A stretch of 64,000 bases of DNA from Acestrorhynchus altus (GCA_034509495.1 CM067507.1:30984526-31048525); one strand, 5' to 3'; numbered from the stretch's first letter, positions 33,191 through 44,394 are shown. Made by a program: numbers and translations. The notes: a model not told the origin generated them from the sequence alone.

Positions 33191-35402
33191 TATACATATC
33201 CAGTACTATTAAAATATATCCATATGAATCAAAAATGTATAATTACAAATTCATACTATTAGATGACCAATTATTATAATTATTAAATACATAAAACATT
33301 TCCATTTGGTTTATAAAGGACTGGAAAGGCACTGCTTTTTTGGTTTTCCTAAAAGGTAAAGATGCCACGCAAGCCTACATGGAAAGTGTAGGCGTGTCTT
33401 ATGACAAAGTAGGATATGTGACCATGCAAAGCACTGTAGTCTGATACTACCAGCAAGCAATTAATATAACTATCTACTCGGGTGACGTCTAATACAAACC
33501 TACAGATTCAAACTCTGAACAGAAATGTCACTAAGTTTGAAGTAAGAGGAAATGGGATTTTTGGTGTAAATGGGATTTTTCACAATTCTTTCAAAATGTG
33601 AGAATGATCATGAAATGTGAGTCACACCCGGTCAATATATGACCCCTGAAACAGCACTAATAGTGACGCAGACACTGATCCAGTTCACAGTACCAGCGCA
33701 TGCCTAATAAGAACTGCAGCAGTGGGTATAATATTAAGATCAGTTTTTACAACTTTTTGTTTCTTAAAGTTGTTATTGATGCGAAAACTGTCACATCGGT
33801 CAGGAAGCTCTTGTAGCACCATGGGGATCACATAGTGTTTACCTGTGGTCACACACACACACACACATGCACACGCACAATCTACCAGCCTGCACCTGTG
33901 TGAAAAAACAGTGGAGGCATCGGCAGGATGCTGAGAGGCACTCGGACTGAGACACTCGAAGCTGCATTCAATTCATCTTTACAGCCACTCCACCATGAGC
34001 AATCTGCTATGAACCACAGTGCCATCAACACAGCCATTCCACAGAGAGTGAGACGCACACACACACCCCTTCACTGAGAGTGGCCGTCTGACTCCCCTCA
34101 GACCGCCGCGACTCGACCGCTACACTCGCAATTTATCAGCCGTTTTTTTTTTTTTTCTTCCCTTCATATCTCCTGAGCTGCAAAACACATGAAATCACCA
34201 TCATAAAGGAGTCCAGGGGTATGTTAGAATCCTTTACAAGTGCTGAGGGAGTCGGGTCATAAATACTTCAGGCTGAGCTCCGACTGTGCTGTGATCAGCT
34301 GAACCCACAGCTCTAAACAATCATAAAGCGCGTAGAAGGAGAGGTCAGGTCAGCGGGCTGGAAATCAGGCATAGATGGTCAGGAACTGAGGAAAAGGAGA
34401 CTGGGCAGAGCAGCAGATGAGTGTCTGAGGGCAGCAGGGGACAGTCGACGGGTCAATAAACAACAGGGCCGCCATTACATCATCCTGGCGACCAATGACC
34501 AAGGCCGTATATCAGACGCAGGAGTGTGTGCTCATCTAGTGGCTTGTCACTGAGTAATGACATGCTTTCAGGGATGGTATGAAATAGAGGCATTTCATTT
34601 AAATTCAATAAGGTCTATTTTGGAGGAAATTTCCTCAAGCCAAGGCCAGAACGTCATAACGTGGAACTTAAATTGAAGCAGTCTAGTACTTATATCAGTG
34701 TTTTATGTTGTCAACATCTGAATGCACACAAATTACAAGAGCAATTGAAAATCAGTATATTTTAGCTATATACAGTATATATTGTGAGTTTTCACACTAA
34801 ACTATAGGCAACAAATATTCCAAATATTCCAAATCCTGTCCGGTATGTGCCATTCCCTCTAGTCAAATGCTGACAATTATGCAAAGATCTGATTGGCTGA
34901 TCTACCAGAGAATGTCAGGTGTCAGATGACGTCATATTTATTGTTAATCTGTCACTACAGCAAGTTCTAACTACTTTTAAGGCCCTTTCACACCGAGTCT
35001 GTTTAGCAACATCCTTCATACAGAGTCCAAAATTGAGGAATTGCCACACTGTGTCTATTTTTCCAACCTGCTCCTGCTCAATTTTCTGCTTGTTGGATGT
35101 GTTAAAATCAGGCTTCAGGAGCTGCTCTACCAGGCTACCAGTACAGATCACTGCGAGTGTTGACTGGATTTGACTGGATCGCTATGGAAGCCAGAGCTAA
35201 CTGACTAATGTGTTGGTTCTGTCAGATGACGCTGTGTTATTTTGGACATTAACCCTCCAGAACAGTGTAATCCTGCTTTGTCAATCCATAGGGTTCTCTC
35301 AGGCCCATCAAAAGATGAGCCGGACACAAAAACCAACATTCAGAGCATGATTAGTGTAAATCAACTATGGCCAGCGATCCGAGGAGAGCTGGATCCGATC
35401 CC

Positions 35403-35405
<3 letters not shown>
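33191..35405. other. Non-coding, largely unique
   Basis: Short CA patch at 33850-33878 and T14 near 34143-34156. The section 34200-34560 is repeat-poor with balanced GC content and might be regulatory, but nothing specific is visible. No gene is recognised. Confidence 0.45.

Positions 35406-35455
<50 letters not shown>
35406..35455 (+). repeat. (GA)n microsatellite
   Basis: About 24 GA units. Confidence 0.97.
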
Positions 35456-35457
<2 letters not shown>

Positions 35458-36095
35458 CAAGTAACTGTCAAATGGGCATGCATTAAAGGCCTGAGTTAAC
35501 CACTAATATATCAAGAAAGGTTTTCAGACCCCAGCTCAACAAGCTGATGCCAACACGAAGCTTAGATAAGTGTAAAGTAACTCAATTCCCAATTATAAGA
35601 GCCCTCCAGACTCTGAAAACAAATTCCACAGGGACCCCTCCATGTACTCGGCCTGAGATAGTGTGATTGGGCTGAGAAAAGTCCTTGTGGACCTCCATTA
35701 AGAGGAAAACCATCTGCAAGCCTGATAAACGTGATTTGTATTTCCTGAGCTCACAGCTGAGAGCCAATAAAAGCGGGTGGTTCAGTCCAAAACCACACAG
35801 AAACATCCACAGAGGCTGAATGCTCAATTAGTCAGACACGCAAACAGCACAACAATACCTGGAGTCCTGAACCTTTCCATGTACTCAGTCCACTATTCCA
35901 GCACACACAGGCCAGCAGCGGCCAGTAGCAGCCAGCAGCGGCCAGCCCAGATTAATGTCATCAGTGTGGATTTCTACCCCCTGGTGTTTGATGTTTTGGA
36001 AAAGGGATTATAGTGGGCACTGGAATGAATCAGAACACAACTTCCACTCGGCAAGTTAATAAAAGGGATTGATGTAAGCAAATAGAAAGGGATAG
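35456..36095. other. Non-coding with short GGCCAGCAGC repeat
   Basis: At 35910-35946 the unit GCCAGCAGCG/GCCAGTAGCA recurs about four times. Otherwise nothing is recognised. Confidence 0.5.
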
Positions 36096-36129
36096 GAGAG
36101 AGAGAGAGCGAGAGAGAGAGAGAGAGAGA
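36096..36129 (+). repeat. (GA)n microsatellite
   Basis: About 17 GA units with one GC interruption. Confidence 0.93.
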
Positions 36130-36820
36130 CAGAGGGGGTGAAATCCCTTTCGTTTGTAGCCATTCTGCAGATCATGTATCCATCAAATGATTTGTTAAAT
36201 GGACTTAACGGGTTGTGAGAAGGAGACAGACATTCCTTCCCTGTGCTCTGAAAGATGAAACTCCTCTCGTCCATTCTCCCACCGCAGAAGACAGTAGCAG
36301 GTCTGCAGATGTGCAAAAGCTGAGGTGCAGTAAAGCAGCATGTTCTGGCAAGATCTCTGAGCCTGAACTGCATCAGTGGGCTCCAAAACTTCTGCAGCTC
36401 AACTGGCTTTCCAGTGTCCTATGTTCTCCTCCTCTTCTAATCAGCCCCGAAAATCAACTGATAATAGAAGATCAAGGGAGACCAAGGCTGTTTCTCACAA
36501 CCAGGGAAACAAAAAATGAACTTGTTTTCTTGGGAAGAATGTTCTTCAAAAGTTACCATGCAAGAATGAACTTGCAAGAACACAAGGGCAGAGGACTACT
36601 GAGATGTGCTCTGTACCAGCTTAGCAAAGGCGACCACAGGATCAGACAAGATAGGACATAAAAGACATAACAGAATCAACAAGACTGGACAGCTTTCCTT
36701 CCCATTTCTCAGATTTTTCATTTCTTAAATAATAACTTATCCGTTTTTAAAGTTTTGGTCAGAGCAGTGTCTCCAGCTACAGTCTCAAAACTCAAGAACG
36801 TAGCCCATTCCAGGTGAATA
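36130..36820. other. Non-coding, one long open frame not supported
   Basis: A 148-codon plus-strand frame (36215-36661) is the longest non-repetitive frame in the window. It overlaps minus-strand frames of 105 and 63 codons. Its translation (starting MRRRQTFLPC) shows no domain, signal peptide or conserved motif that I recognise. I treat it as probable chance, with a small possibility of a lineage-specific exon. Confidence 0.4.
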
Positions 36821-37125
36821 CATTCTTGAAGAAGAACAAGAAGGAAGAGGAGGACAAATCTGGAGGAAGAGGAGATGGGAGAAGAATGAATAGCAAAAAT
36901 GAGAAGCAGGAGAAGAAGGATGGAATGGAGGAGATGAAAACACAGAAGAGCAAGAAAGAAAGAAAAGGAGGAGAAGTAGTAGAACGAGAAGAACAAGGAG
37001 AGAAAGCAGAAGGAGAAGAACAAGGAGAAGAATGAAGAACAGAGTGAAGAGGAAGAACAGAAGGAGAAGGAGGAAAGGGATGAGGAGAAGGGGAAGTAGG
37101 AAAAGAAGGAAAAATGAGAATGAAC
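36821..37125 (+). repeat. Polypurine tract, GAA/GAG-rich
   Basis: About 300 bases almost wholly A and G on the plus strand, built from degenerate GAAGAA, GGAGAA and AAGGAG words with few pyrimidines. The minus-strand 189- and 180-codon frames at 36718-37327 are its Ser/Phe/Leu-rich reverse translation and are not genes. Such mirror-like purine blocks can adopt triplex (H-DNA) structures. Confidence 0.9.
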
Positions 37126-38580
37126 TCTGATGCAGACTGAAGATATATGAGAAAACAAAACGAAAACCAAACAACAAAAAGAAAGATGACGCAGAACACG
37201 AAGATGCCCAAGAAAAGAATGAATAAAGCAGACTAAGAAAATGACAACACTGAAGACGAAGCAAAATATGAAACTGAACGCAAGCATTTAGGATCTTAAA
37301 GCCCCTCAGCTTCAGCTTCCCTCCCAATGTGTGGAAGGTGCAATGAGGTAGAGCTTATCCAGGAGTAGATGTGCATCTGTTTTGGTTCTAGTCTCACAAG
37401 CCAGACTTGTGGTCACCATCAAAAGGGGACATGTGACACACAATCCGACCTGGACTCTGATAACATTCCAAAATACACAGCGAGAAGCACCATATTCGTA
37501 CAGATCCAGCCCAAAGCACTGACATGTAGCTTTAAAAACCATAATCTACTAAAATCGGAATCTGGCCAAGCAGCTGCAGAGCAACCAAGTGTGAACCGCC
37601 ATGATGATAACTAGATATGACATCAACAGGGATAAAAACCTGTGACTGTTGCTTTGTCACAACAAACACATCTGCTGCTCGTGAAAATAAGCTGAAGGTT
37701 TACACACCTGATCAATCTCATCAGCTAATTAACAAGCCCTTCCAGAGCTGACGTGAGCGCATCAGAGCTGAGAAAACGCTCAAACGTGCAGAGCGCGGGT
37801 ACTACAGGAACCCGGTTAGAGCACCACTACGCTAAAACTGCTGCAACTGGGGATTACGGTTTGAAGGGACGTGATCCAAGCCAGTGTTGTTCTTAATCAG
37901 ATGCATTTGTCTCCGAGTGATCAAAGGCGTGCAGTGGCCCCGCCGCTGACTAATGAGGATGATGTTTTACAGGAAGGAATGTGTGGTGTGGATCAGACTC
38001 CGGCTGCTTTCTGGAGTTTCTCACACTGCTTACTGGCCATTGGATCCAGATGCAGGCTGGGTCATTAGGCCGAAAACACACACGAGCTGCGAGCGGGAAA
38101 GTGAGCTCCAAAAGTACCTATGCTTAAATTCATAAAACATAAAGCAATAACCCTCAGTAATGTCACCTGGCAAATCCTTCAATTCTACATCTTTGGACGA
38201 GTTTTGAATTTTATTGAAAGAGAATCAATAAAAATGTTTATTAAAACACATCTTCATTTCAAATGTTCAGAAAACAGAACTTCCACGTAAGCCAATATGA
38301 ACTGAGATTAAGCTTCTGGGGGTCAAATAGGAGGTTTCTTCATATTTCTATGAATATATACATCGTAATGCAGCACAGAAACACCTCATAAATACTTGGC
38401 AAATCCATCGAGTTGAAGAAAGATTGTAGAAGAAAGACTGATTGACTCTTTTTCTGACTCTTGTCGTGTCTCTCCAGTGGATTCAAGTGTGCCTGTCCAT
38501 GTTTGTGTGAAAGTGACCAGTGGATACTCACAAAACCACTAAGAACTTACCCTCAAGTCAGAATTGCTCTTCATGCAGAC
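37126..38580. other. Non-coding, no gene recognised
   Basis: Nothing recognised. Frames below 85 codons overlap on both strands. Confidence 0.45.
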
Positions 38581-38584
38581 TTAA

Positions 38585-38656
38585 GATTTCTCAACCTATG
38601 GGCCAGGAATCACCAGTGGGCCATGGAGTACTCTCTAGTGGTCCACAGGCTGATCC
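38585..38656 (+). repeat. Short dispersed repeat fragment
   Basis: TTTCTCAACCTATGGGCCAG, CACCAGTGGGCCATGGAGTA and CTCTCTAGTGGTCCACAGG form the same repeat as at 13445-13525; its complement-like end also appears near 4817. Confidence 0.6.
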
Positions 38657-38658
38657 TC

Positions 38659-38678
38659 GGGGGTGGGGGGTGGGGGGG
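38659..38678 (+). other. G-run cluster, potential G-quadruplex
   Basis: Runs of five, six and seven G separated by single T bases. There are enough guanines for four GGG tracts with short loops. Confidence 0.7.
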
Positions 38679-38772
38679 TACATAGTGTTAACCCAAAGCA
38701 AATGAAACATTATCAGTTTGAAACAATGCAGACACAGGCTGATCCAGACATTGCATCTCTACATGCAGTGCG

Positions 38773-38895
38773 TCCTGGTCCTGGAGGCACCCCTACTCTG
38801 CATAATGTGAAGCTCTCCCTGCTCCCAACACACTTGCTGCAAGTGATCAGATCAGTAATGAGCCAGAGCAGAGGTGCCTCCAGGACCAGGGTTGA
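38773..38895. repeat. Foldback repeat (hairpin)
   Basis: The left arm TCCTGGTCCTGGAGGCACCC is followed 80 bases later by its complement AGGTGCCTCCAGGACCAGGG. The stem is near-perfect over about 18 bases. The element resembles a MITE-like palindromic repeat common in fish. Confidence 0.8.
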
Positions 38896-38936
38896 GAACA
38901 GTGCTCTAAGACACATGGGGTCTACAGGACTGTGAG

Positions 38937-38975
38937 AGTCTCTCAACCCTGGTCCTAGAGGCACCCCTGCCCTGT
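38937..38975 (+). repeat. Partial copy of the foldback repeat arm
   Basis: TCTCAACCCTGGTCCTAGAG then GCACCCCTGCCCTGTACG matches the left arm of 38773-38895. It is cut off where the next repeat begins at 38976. Confidence 0.65.
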
Positions 38976-39166
38976 ACGTTTTAAAAGGGTTCTGCTATTG
39001 ATACAATGTAGCCTGTAATAACAGAAGAACCCTTTCTGGTGCCATATAGAACCTTTTTTCAAAAAGCATGTTCTTCTTTGATCGATAATCATGAAAGAGT
39101 TCTCATGTTTCTATACAGAACCATTTTCTTTATTCAAAAACCCTTGAACCATAATATTTAAGTGTG
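38976..39166 (-). mobile_element. MITE-like repeat (AGAACC family), minus copy
   Basis: AAAAGGGTTCTGCTATTGAT, AGAAGAACCCTTTCTGGTGC, CATATAGAACC, ACAGAACCATTTTC and ATATTTAAGTGTGTATA match in reverse the family seen at 20309-20492, though with deletions and divergence. Confidence 0.55.
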
Positions 39167-40142
39167 TATACTTCGTACTGGTATCGGGCTACACACACAC
39201 ACACACACACAGCCAAAAACAGGAAACATGAGCTCCAAACCAGTGCTGAAACACACTGGAAAAAACACTAATTCTTCAACACACACAAACACACACTGGT
39301 TGTGGCATGGAAGGGCAGTCAGCCCATATTTGGTAACTGTTTGATCACAGAGCAGAGTGTGGAGAGATTTCTGAGTCCCATTCAAACTCAAGTGTAACAC
39401 CACAGTGCCCCCCAGTGTCTGTCAGCAGTGATACCCTCACCCTCTCTCTCTCTCTCATGCTCTCTCTCTCTCTCTCGTGCAGGCAGACACACACACGCAC
39501 AGCTCTGAGGGCTTTCATCCCGCTCATCGAAACTTTAATTCAAAGATTCATGATTAAGTTTTCTTCAAAGAGCCTGAGTTATCACATCGCAGCAAACCGC
39601 TGCTACATTTCCCAACGCAGTGAAAACAAACAGGGCTGCCAAACAGGGATCAAACCAGCCCACAGAGGGCCAAAGGCTGCTCCGCAACCTCCTAAAGAGC
39701 AGGAAAATGGAGAATTGATTGGAGAGAAGCGGTTGATGTCCTAGACGGATGTTGAACAGATGAAGAATGAAAGGCACGGGATCAGCAGCACTGCCGAGAG
39801 GCATGTGTTTACACCAGCGCTGCGATGTTTGCGTTTGCAAATAGGCCTCAATGGAGAGAATGACTCTGTCAGATTTGTGATTCAGAGGGAAATGATATTT
39901 GATATTTAAACCCTCTCTCTCGCTCGCTCGCGCTCTCTCTCTCTCTCTATTCTCATCTCCTCCTCTTTCTGTTTGCTCTCGCTCAGCAGGAGGTCCTGGT
40001 GGGAAAATCGTTGTCGTTTCCTGTCTTGTAGGCCCGACGTTACCCAGGAGATGCCCAGGGTGATTTTATAACAGGTGCCATTATACACAACACCTAGTGG
40101 AGCGTCCACCCCCGCTGAGCAATACAAAAAAAACACTTTATT

Positions 40143-40144
<2 letters not shown>
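39167..40144. other. Non-coding with CA and CT patches
   Basis: Short CA (39191-39211) and CT (39440-39475, 39912-39948) patches. The region 39530-39740 is repeat-poor. Opposing frames at 39415-39744 and 39565-39840 have no recognised domain. Confidence 0.5.

Positions 40145-40177
<33 letters not shown>
40145..40177 (+). repeat. (TG)n microsatellite
   Basis: About 16 TG units. Confidence 0.96.
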
Positions 40178-40259
40178 ACGCACACATATGTCTCTGTTTG
40201 CATCATTGGCATAATGGCAGGCAGTGAAAGTGAAGAAATGCTATGTTTGCCACCCAATC

Positions 40260-40261
<2 letters not shown>

Positions 40262-40315
<54 letters not shown>
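40262..40315 (+). repeat. (TG)n microsatellite
   Basis: About 27 TG units. Confidence 0.97.
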
Positions 40316-40316
<1 letters not shown>

Positions 40317-40893
40317 TGAGTGAATGACTTGGAGGTCAAATGGATTTCACTTGAATGATTGCCTCTGTACTCTTCTATTTCTATCCCTCTCTCCCCGTCT
40401 CTCCATTTCTCCCCATGTTCTGCTCCCTAAACTAATAACACAAACATGTGATCATGTCTTTTATGAGTACATGGTGTGAACATCCAGTGTCTAAATCACG
40501 TCAGCTGAGGTCGTCTGCGTTGTATTGATGCACTGATCACACTATTCATTCTTGTGAAGAACAGATGTCATCAATCAGGCACTGGGTGTCTTTATTTAAT
40601 GGGAAAAGCGCCTGTGAAGCCCACAATCCTTAATTGAAACACAGCAGTTAGCTCTACGACAAGTCATTAACCCTGAGTTCACTTACTTTTTCTAGCCTGC
40701 AGTGAAGATGTTTACTCTAAAGTACTCTTTAGAAAATGGTTCTAAAATGTATAGTATGCTAGCGTTGAAAGCCAAATAAAGCTTTAAGTACCTTGTTAGA
40801 ACCCGTTTTGAGTGCCAGCGTGGAGGGTTAGTGGGACTAATAAGTAACAGAAGCACATACTGCGCAGTTGGCATGCTGACAGTATTTGCATAT
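40316..40893. other. Non-coding, no gene recognised
   Basis: Nothing recognised; GGTTCT/AGAACC words at 40738 and 40798 may be an old MITE trace. Confidence 0.45.
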
Positions 40894-40894
40894 A

Positions 40895-41440
40895 CAGTCA
40901 TGGACAAAAAAATAAAAACGCGATGTCGGACGTCTGCAGAAATGCAGTCATGTCCCAGGCAGATATGTAAATGATTACAGGTGTGCTCCGACACTGGGTC
41001 TTGGCACAAGAGGGCATACTTCCTATTCTGTGTGTACACATGACACACTCAGACATTTTGCCCCATTGACAGACACTGAAAGGCAACTAATTACCTGCCA
41101 TCTAGGCGGCTTCTGACCAAGCCAAGGTCACCAACTGACCTGAACTGTATTACCTTTGGCACCCCAGGTCTGTGATGAGATCTGATGACAGTCGGGTTGT
41201 AGTATGGAGGTCTCGTAGTGAGTACGTCAGTCCTGCCTTTGCTGTGGAGCCACACACTGCCCTAACTGCTGGTGTGATGATCTGGGGAGCCATCGCATAT
41301 TATAGTCACTCCATTCCTCCAATATCAATAGGGTCAGCGATATGTCCAGGACATCCTGCAGGCCATGTGTCACCTTTGATGGAAGGGCTTTCAACTGTCA
41401 TTTTTCAGCAGGATAATGCTCACACACCCACACACACACA
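40895..41440 (+). mobile_element. Tc1/mariner-type element, 3' end lost
   Basis: The left terminus CAGTCATGGACAAAAAAATA directly follows TA, as expected for this superfamily. A transposase relic occupies the right half (41172-41436) and dissolves into CA-rich sequence. No right terminal repeat is found. Confidence 0.7.
41172..41436 (+). pseudogene. Tc1-like transposase catalytic-domain relic
   Basis: The frame from 41172 reads DDSRVVVWRSRSEYVSPAF, then TALTAGVMIWGAIAYYS, and VIFQQDNAHTPTHTHT. DD(S/N)RV and QQDNA are the first and second catalytic Asp regions of a DDE transposase, with the usual G(V/I)M(V/I)WGAI motif between them. After QQDNAH the coding sequence is replaced by an expanded CA tract, and the third catalytic residue with its (SP)DL-PIE context is missing. 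The N-terminal DNA-binding region upstream is mostly deleted. Confidence 0.82.
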
Positions 41441-41835
41441 CACACCGGGCCCGCCTGCCTGCGTTCAGTCTGCTCAACATACACACACATCATCTCCCAC
41501 TCATTCATACACAGCAAAAGTCATCTGTCACATACACACCCCTACTCACTTCTCAAGCTTCAATGTAGAGGAAGAGCCAGAGAGATCATCTGGCCTTTGA
41601 TATTCTAATCAGTGCTGATGTGAAAATCACACTTGTGCATGCAGAGACACACACACCCACAGACGGTGGTGTATCAAGCCACTATGGAGACAGTATGGCA
41701 GCTTCACTTCGGTCCCCACTGAAACACCAGCAGCTAAAACTAATTAAAGTTTAGGTGATGAGTGTAAAACACGGCCACTGATGCAGGCAATCTGGCGGCT
41801 GCTTTGACACACAGGGAAGTGCAGAGAAGACCTAA

Positions 41836-41879
<44 letters not shown>

Positions 41880-42104
41880 ACCTGCTCAACAACACGGCAG
41901 GCAACACGGCTTAGCTTAAACTCCTGCTGAGGATTAAATACCAATTCCAAAGGCTTTGTTCTGGTGTGTTGTACTGTATTATCAGCTCGCATTCACTTTC
42001 TCATTCGACAGGCAAAGAAAAACTCAAAGCATGCACTGATTTTATTAAGGATGCAAAAATATGGCACAGTGAAGTGTTTCAACTCGAGGCCCAATTTTTT
42101 ACAC
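41441..42104. other. Non-coding with CA tract
   Basis: Scattered CA patches (41488-41560, 41645-41660) and a clean tract listed separately. No gene recognised. Confidence 0.5.
41838..41876 (+). repeat. (CA)n microsatellite
   Basis: About 19 CA units. Confidence 0.97.
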
Positions 42105-42510
42105 TCTGTGGGCAAAAGTATTGGGTCGGCTGCACGTTGCATGGGCATTAATATGGAGTTGGTTCTCAGTTCTGCAGAATCAGCAGAGCATTTGTGACTT
42201 TTAGGCACTATGCACCTCAGCCAACCTGCTCTGTAACTTTAGGTGATCTACTTCATAACTGAACTGGTGTGGTTCCTCAATGCGTCCACTTTTCAACAAT
42301 ACCCCTCACAGTTCACCAAAGAATATTCAGGAAACTTGATCAAACGTCTTGCTGTTATTGCAGTACCACCATGAGCCATTATTTCACTAATCTTAGTAAA
42401 GACAGACCGTATAAGCAGGTACTTGATTTTCTGAATACAATGAAGAGGTGTGCGCCAGTATCTGGGTCCATGCAATCCGCTTTCCAAAGCCTAGGCTGCA
42501 GCTGATGTGG
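42105..42510 (-). mobile_element. Dispersed DNA-transposon-like repeat
   Basis: GGGCAAAAGTATTGGGTCGG, CATTAATATGGAGTTGGT, CTGTAACTTTAGGTGATCTA, CTTTTCAACAATACCCCTCA, CAGTTCACCAAAGAATATTC and TATAAGCAGGTACTTGATTT follow a repeat widespread in teleosts. It begins with a 'caaaagtattggg' end and in fuller copies carries inverted ends. No complete frame remains. Orientation is tentative. Confidence 0.5.
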
Positions 42511-42908
42511 AGCAGCTCCTCAGTAGGACTGTCCTATGAAGACTCCTTGTTAGGTGCCTACTGGTCACACATATGAACCAGTCTAGTGATGATGTGTGGT
42601 GACATCACCAGAAAGGTCCTGCTTCTTGCAAGTGCAAAAAATCTTAGAAGGAACTAAGGGTTATTTATTTAACAAATGAAGGCCCGAGCTGATTCTTACC
42701 AGTGGTGTACATAACTGCAAATACAGAAGATTGAAAACCATTCCTCCAGGCCTGCTGGCTCGACAGCCCAGGAAGGCAGCAGGCTCCTGAGCAACACTGG
42801 GTAAAAGATGGCATATGTCACATTCCTTTGTACACATCAAACAGAGACACCCCTTAATGTTCACCCAGCAGGGCCTTTATACTCTAATGTGAGCTAACTC
42901 TCACACAT
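42511..42908. other. Non-coding, no gene recognised
   Basis: Nothing recognised. Confidence 0.5.
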
Positions 42909-42909
42909 A

Positions 42910-42963
<54 letters not shown>
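42909..42963 (+). repeat. Compound (TG)n(AT)n microsatellite
   Basis: Four TG units and then about 22 AT units. Confidence 0.97.
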
Positions 42964-42965
<2 letters not shown>

Positions 42966-43639
42966 CACTCACAAAGATGAAGTAAACAAGTTAGTCAAAG
43001 ACCTCTGGTCAGGGTAGAACACACCCTCAGGAAATCTGCTGATCCACAGCAGAGCCGCTATAACCCAGACCAAAGAGCTTCACGATGATAATATAAATTA
43101 ACTGAGCGCCATGAACTATTTTTGACACGAGCTGAATAACATGTTCCTTCATCCTTCTTATACGCTCCCTTCTGGTCTGGGTTGTGGTGGTTCTGGAGCC
43201 TGGATCACTGGGCAGAAGGTAGGAATACCAGGGTACAACACAGTTCCATTCACTTAACCACTTCACCTACCTCCAGAGTGAGGCTCAAACCCACCACCCC
43301 AGACATGCACACCTGATCATTTTAGGATGGCTTCAAATGCTTAAAGTTTGAGTCTAGGGCAAATATAAATATTTAAGTCTATGTTTGAATTCATCTCAGC
43401 TGTCCATATACTTCAATGCAAGGCATCCCAGCTGTCTCCTCATGAAGGTGCTTGAGGGAATGCCAAGAGCTGCATCAAAGCAAATGTGCACTACTTTGAA
43501 GAATCTTGAAGCATCCCTTTTTTCATATGCACAGATATGGGAATTGTGGGTGAAAGCTGCTCTCAGATATTTCCCCATAGTTTAAGTAGGATTTGACTTA
43601 GACCCACTGCATGTAAATGAAAGATCAGCTAAGCTATAA
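42964..43639. other. Non-coding, no gene recognised
   Basis: The minus strand at 43262-43315 contains GTGGTGGGTTTGAGCCTCAC, B-box-like, possibly another decayed SINE head; not enough to call. Nothing else is seen. Confidence 0.45.
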
Positions 43640-43795
43640 GTGACTTGACGGTCCAATGAAATAGCAGTATGATCCAAGAATCGTAGGTTCAAATCCCAGT
43701 CTTGCTGCTTGACATCGGCAGCTGGAGTCTGACAGGGCAAAATTGGCCATGTTCTCTCTGAGTGGGTCTGAGCACGATAGGATGATTATATATTT
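43640..43795 (+). mobile_element. tRNA-derived SINE (family B)
   Basis: The head contains AATCGTAGGTTCAAATCCC, whose GGTTCAAATCC at 43686-43696 is a near-perfect Pol III B box (GGTTCRANNCC). The body follows with CATCGGCAGCTGGAGTCTGA, CAGGGCAAAATTGGCC and TGTTCTCTCTGAGTGGG, the same block order as at 24535-24762. Confidence 0.7.
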
Positions 43796-43869
43796 GATTA
43801 TAGTTTCACGGATTACGGTTTCCAATATATTGGGAAAAAATGGACATTACATGATTTGATTGAGATATA

Positions 43870-44203
43870 CAGGGGTTGGACAATGAAACTGAAACACCTG
43901 GTGACATTACTCTGGATACCGTGGCTCTTCATACATGGCTTGCTGTCTTGGTCACAGATCGCCAGCAAGATGTGCACCAACAATTTGTCCTCTTTTTGAA
44001 CTCTGGTATGTCCCCCATAATGTTGTGTGCATTGCAATATTTTGAGCAAAACTGTGCTCTTACCTGCTAATTGAACCTTCTCACACTGCTCTTACTGGTG
44101 CAATGAGCAATTAATGACTATTGGCCACCAGGCTGCTCCAATTTAGCCATGAAACCTCCCACACTACAATGACAGGTGTTTCAGTTTCATTCTCCAACCC
44201 CAA
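43870..44203 (-). mobile_element. Family M element, internally deleted, minus copy
   Basis: The left end CAGGGGTTGGACAATGAAAC is intact and preceded by TA. The body (CTGGATACCGTGGCTCTTC, GATCGCCAGCAAGATGTGC, GGCTGCTCCAATTTAGCC) is the reverse complement of the left half of 26262-26746, and the right end reads CAGGTGTTTCAGTTTCATTC then TCCAACCCC. Relative to the 485-bp copy it lacks most of the part right of the helix-turn-helix. Confidence 0.85.
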
Positions 44204-44214
44204 AGTAACAAAAG

Positions 44215-44334
44215 TAAGTGTTTATGTATTTATTCATTTATCTTTAACAAACTGTTCTTACTTTGTCATTGTGGGGTATTGTGTGCAGAGGTTTAAGGGG
44301 GAAAAAGAACTGAATTCATTTTTGAATAAGACTG

Positions 44335-44336
<2 letters not shown>
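44215..44336 (+). mobile_element. Tc1 terminal-repeat fragment
   Basis: TACTTTGTCATTGTGGGGTA, TTGTGTGCAGAGGTTTAAGG, AACTGAATTCATTTTTGAAT and AAGACTG match the outer end of the Tc1-like elements at 9369-10255 and 48541-48612. Only this one end is present, between two family M copies. Confidence 0.7.

Positions 44337-44394
<58 letters not shown>
44337..44394 (+). repeat. (AT)n microsatellite
   Basis: About 29 AT units, lying exactly between the Tc1 end fragment and the truncated family M copy. Confidence 0.98.

Noticed and set aside
36215..36661. 148-codon plus-strand frame, not repetitive
   Set aside because: No recognised domain, overlapped by minus-strand frames, no splice context; kept only as a remote possibility.
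36718..37327. Minus-strand frames of 189 and 180 codons, the longest pair in the window
   Set aside because: They are the reverse translation of the polypurine block (runs of Ser, Phe, Leu); two frames are open over the same bases and there is no domain.
43686..43696. B-box sequence that might mark a tRNA gene
   Set aside because: No cloverleaf or anticodon arm can be drawn and the downstream body matches another copy at 24535; it is a SINE.
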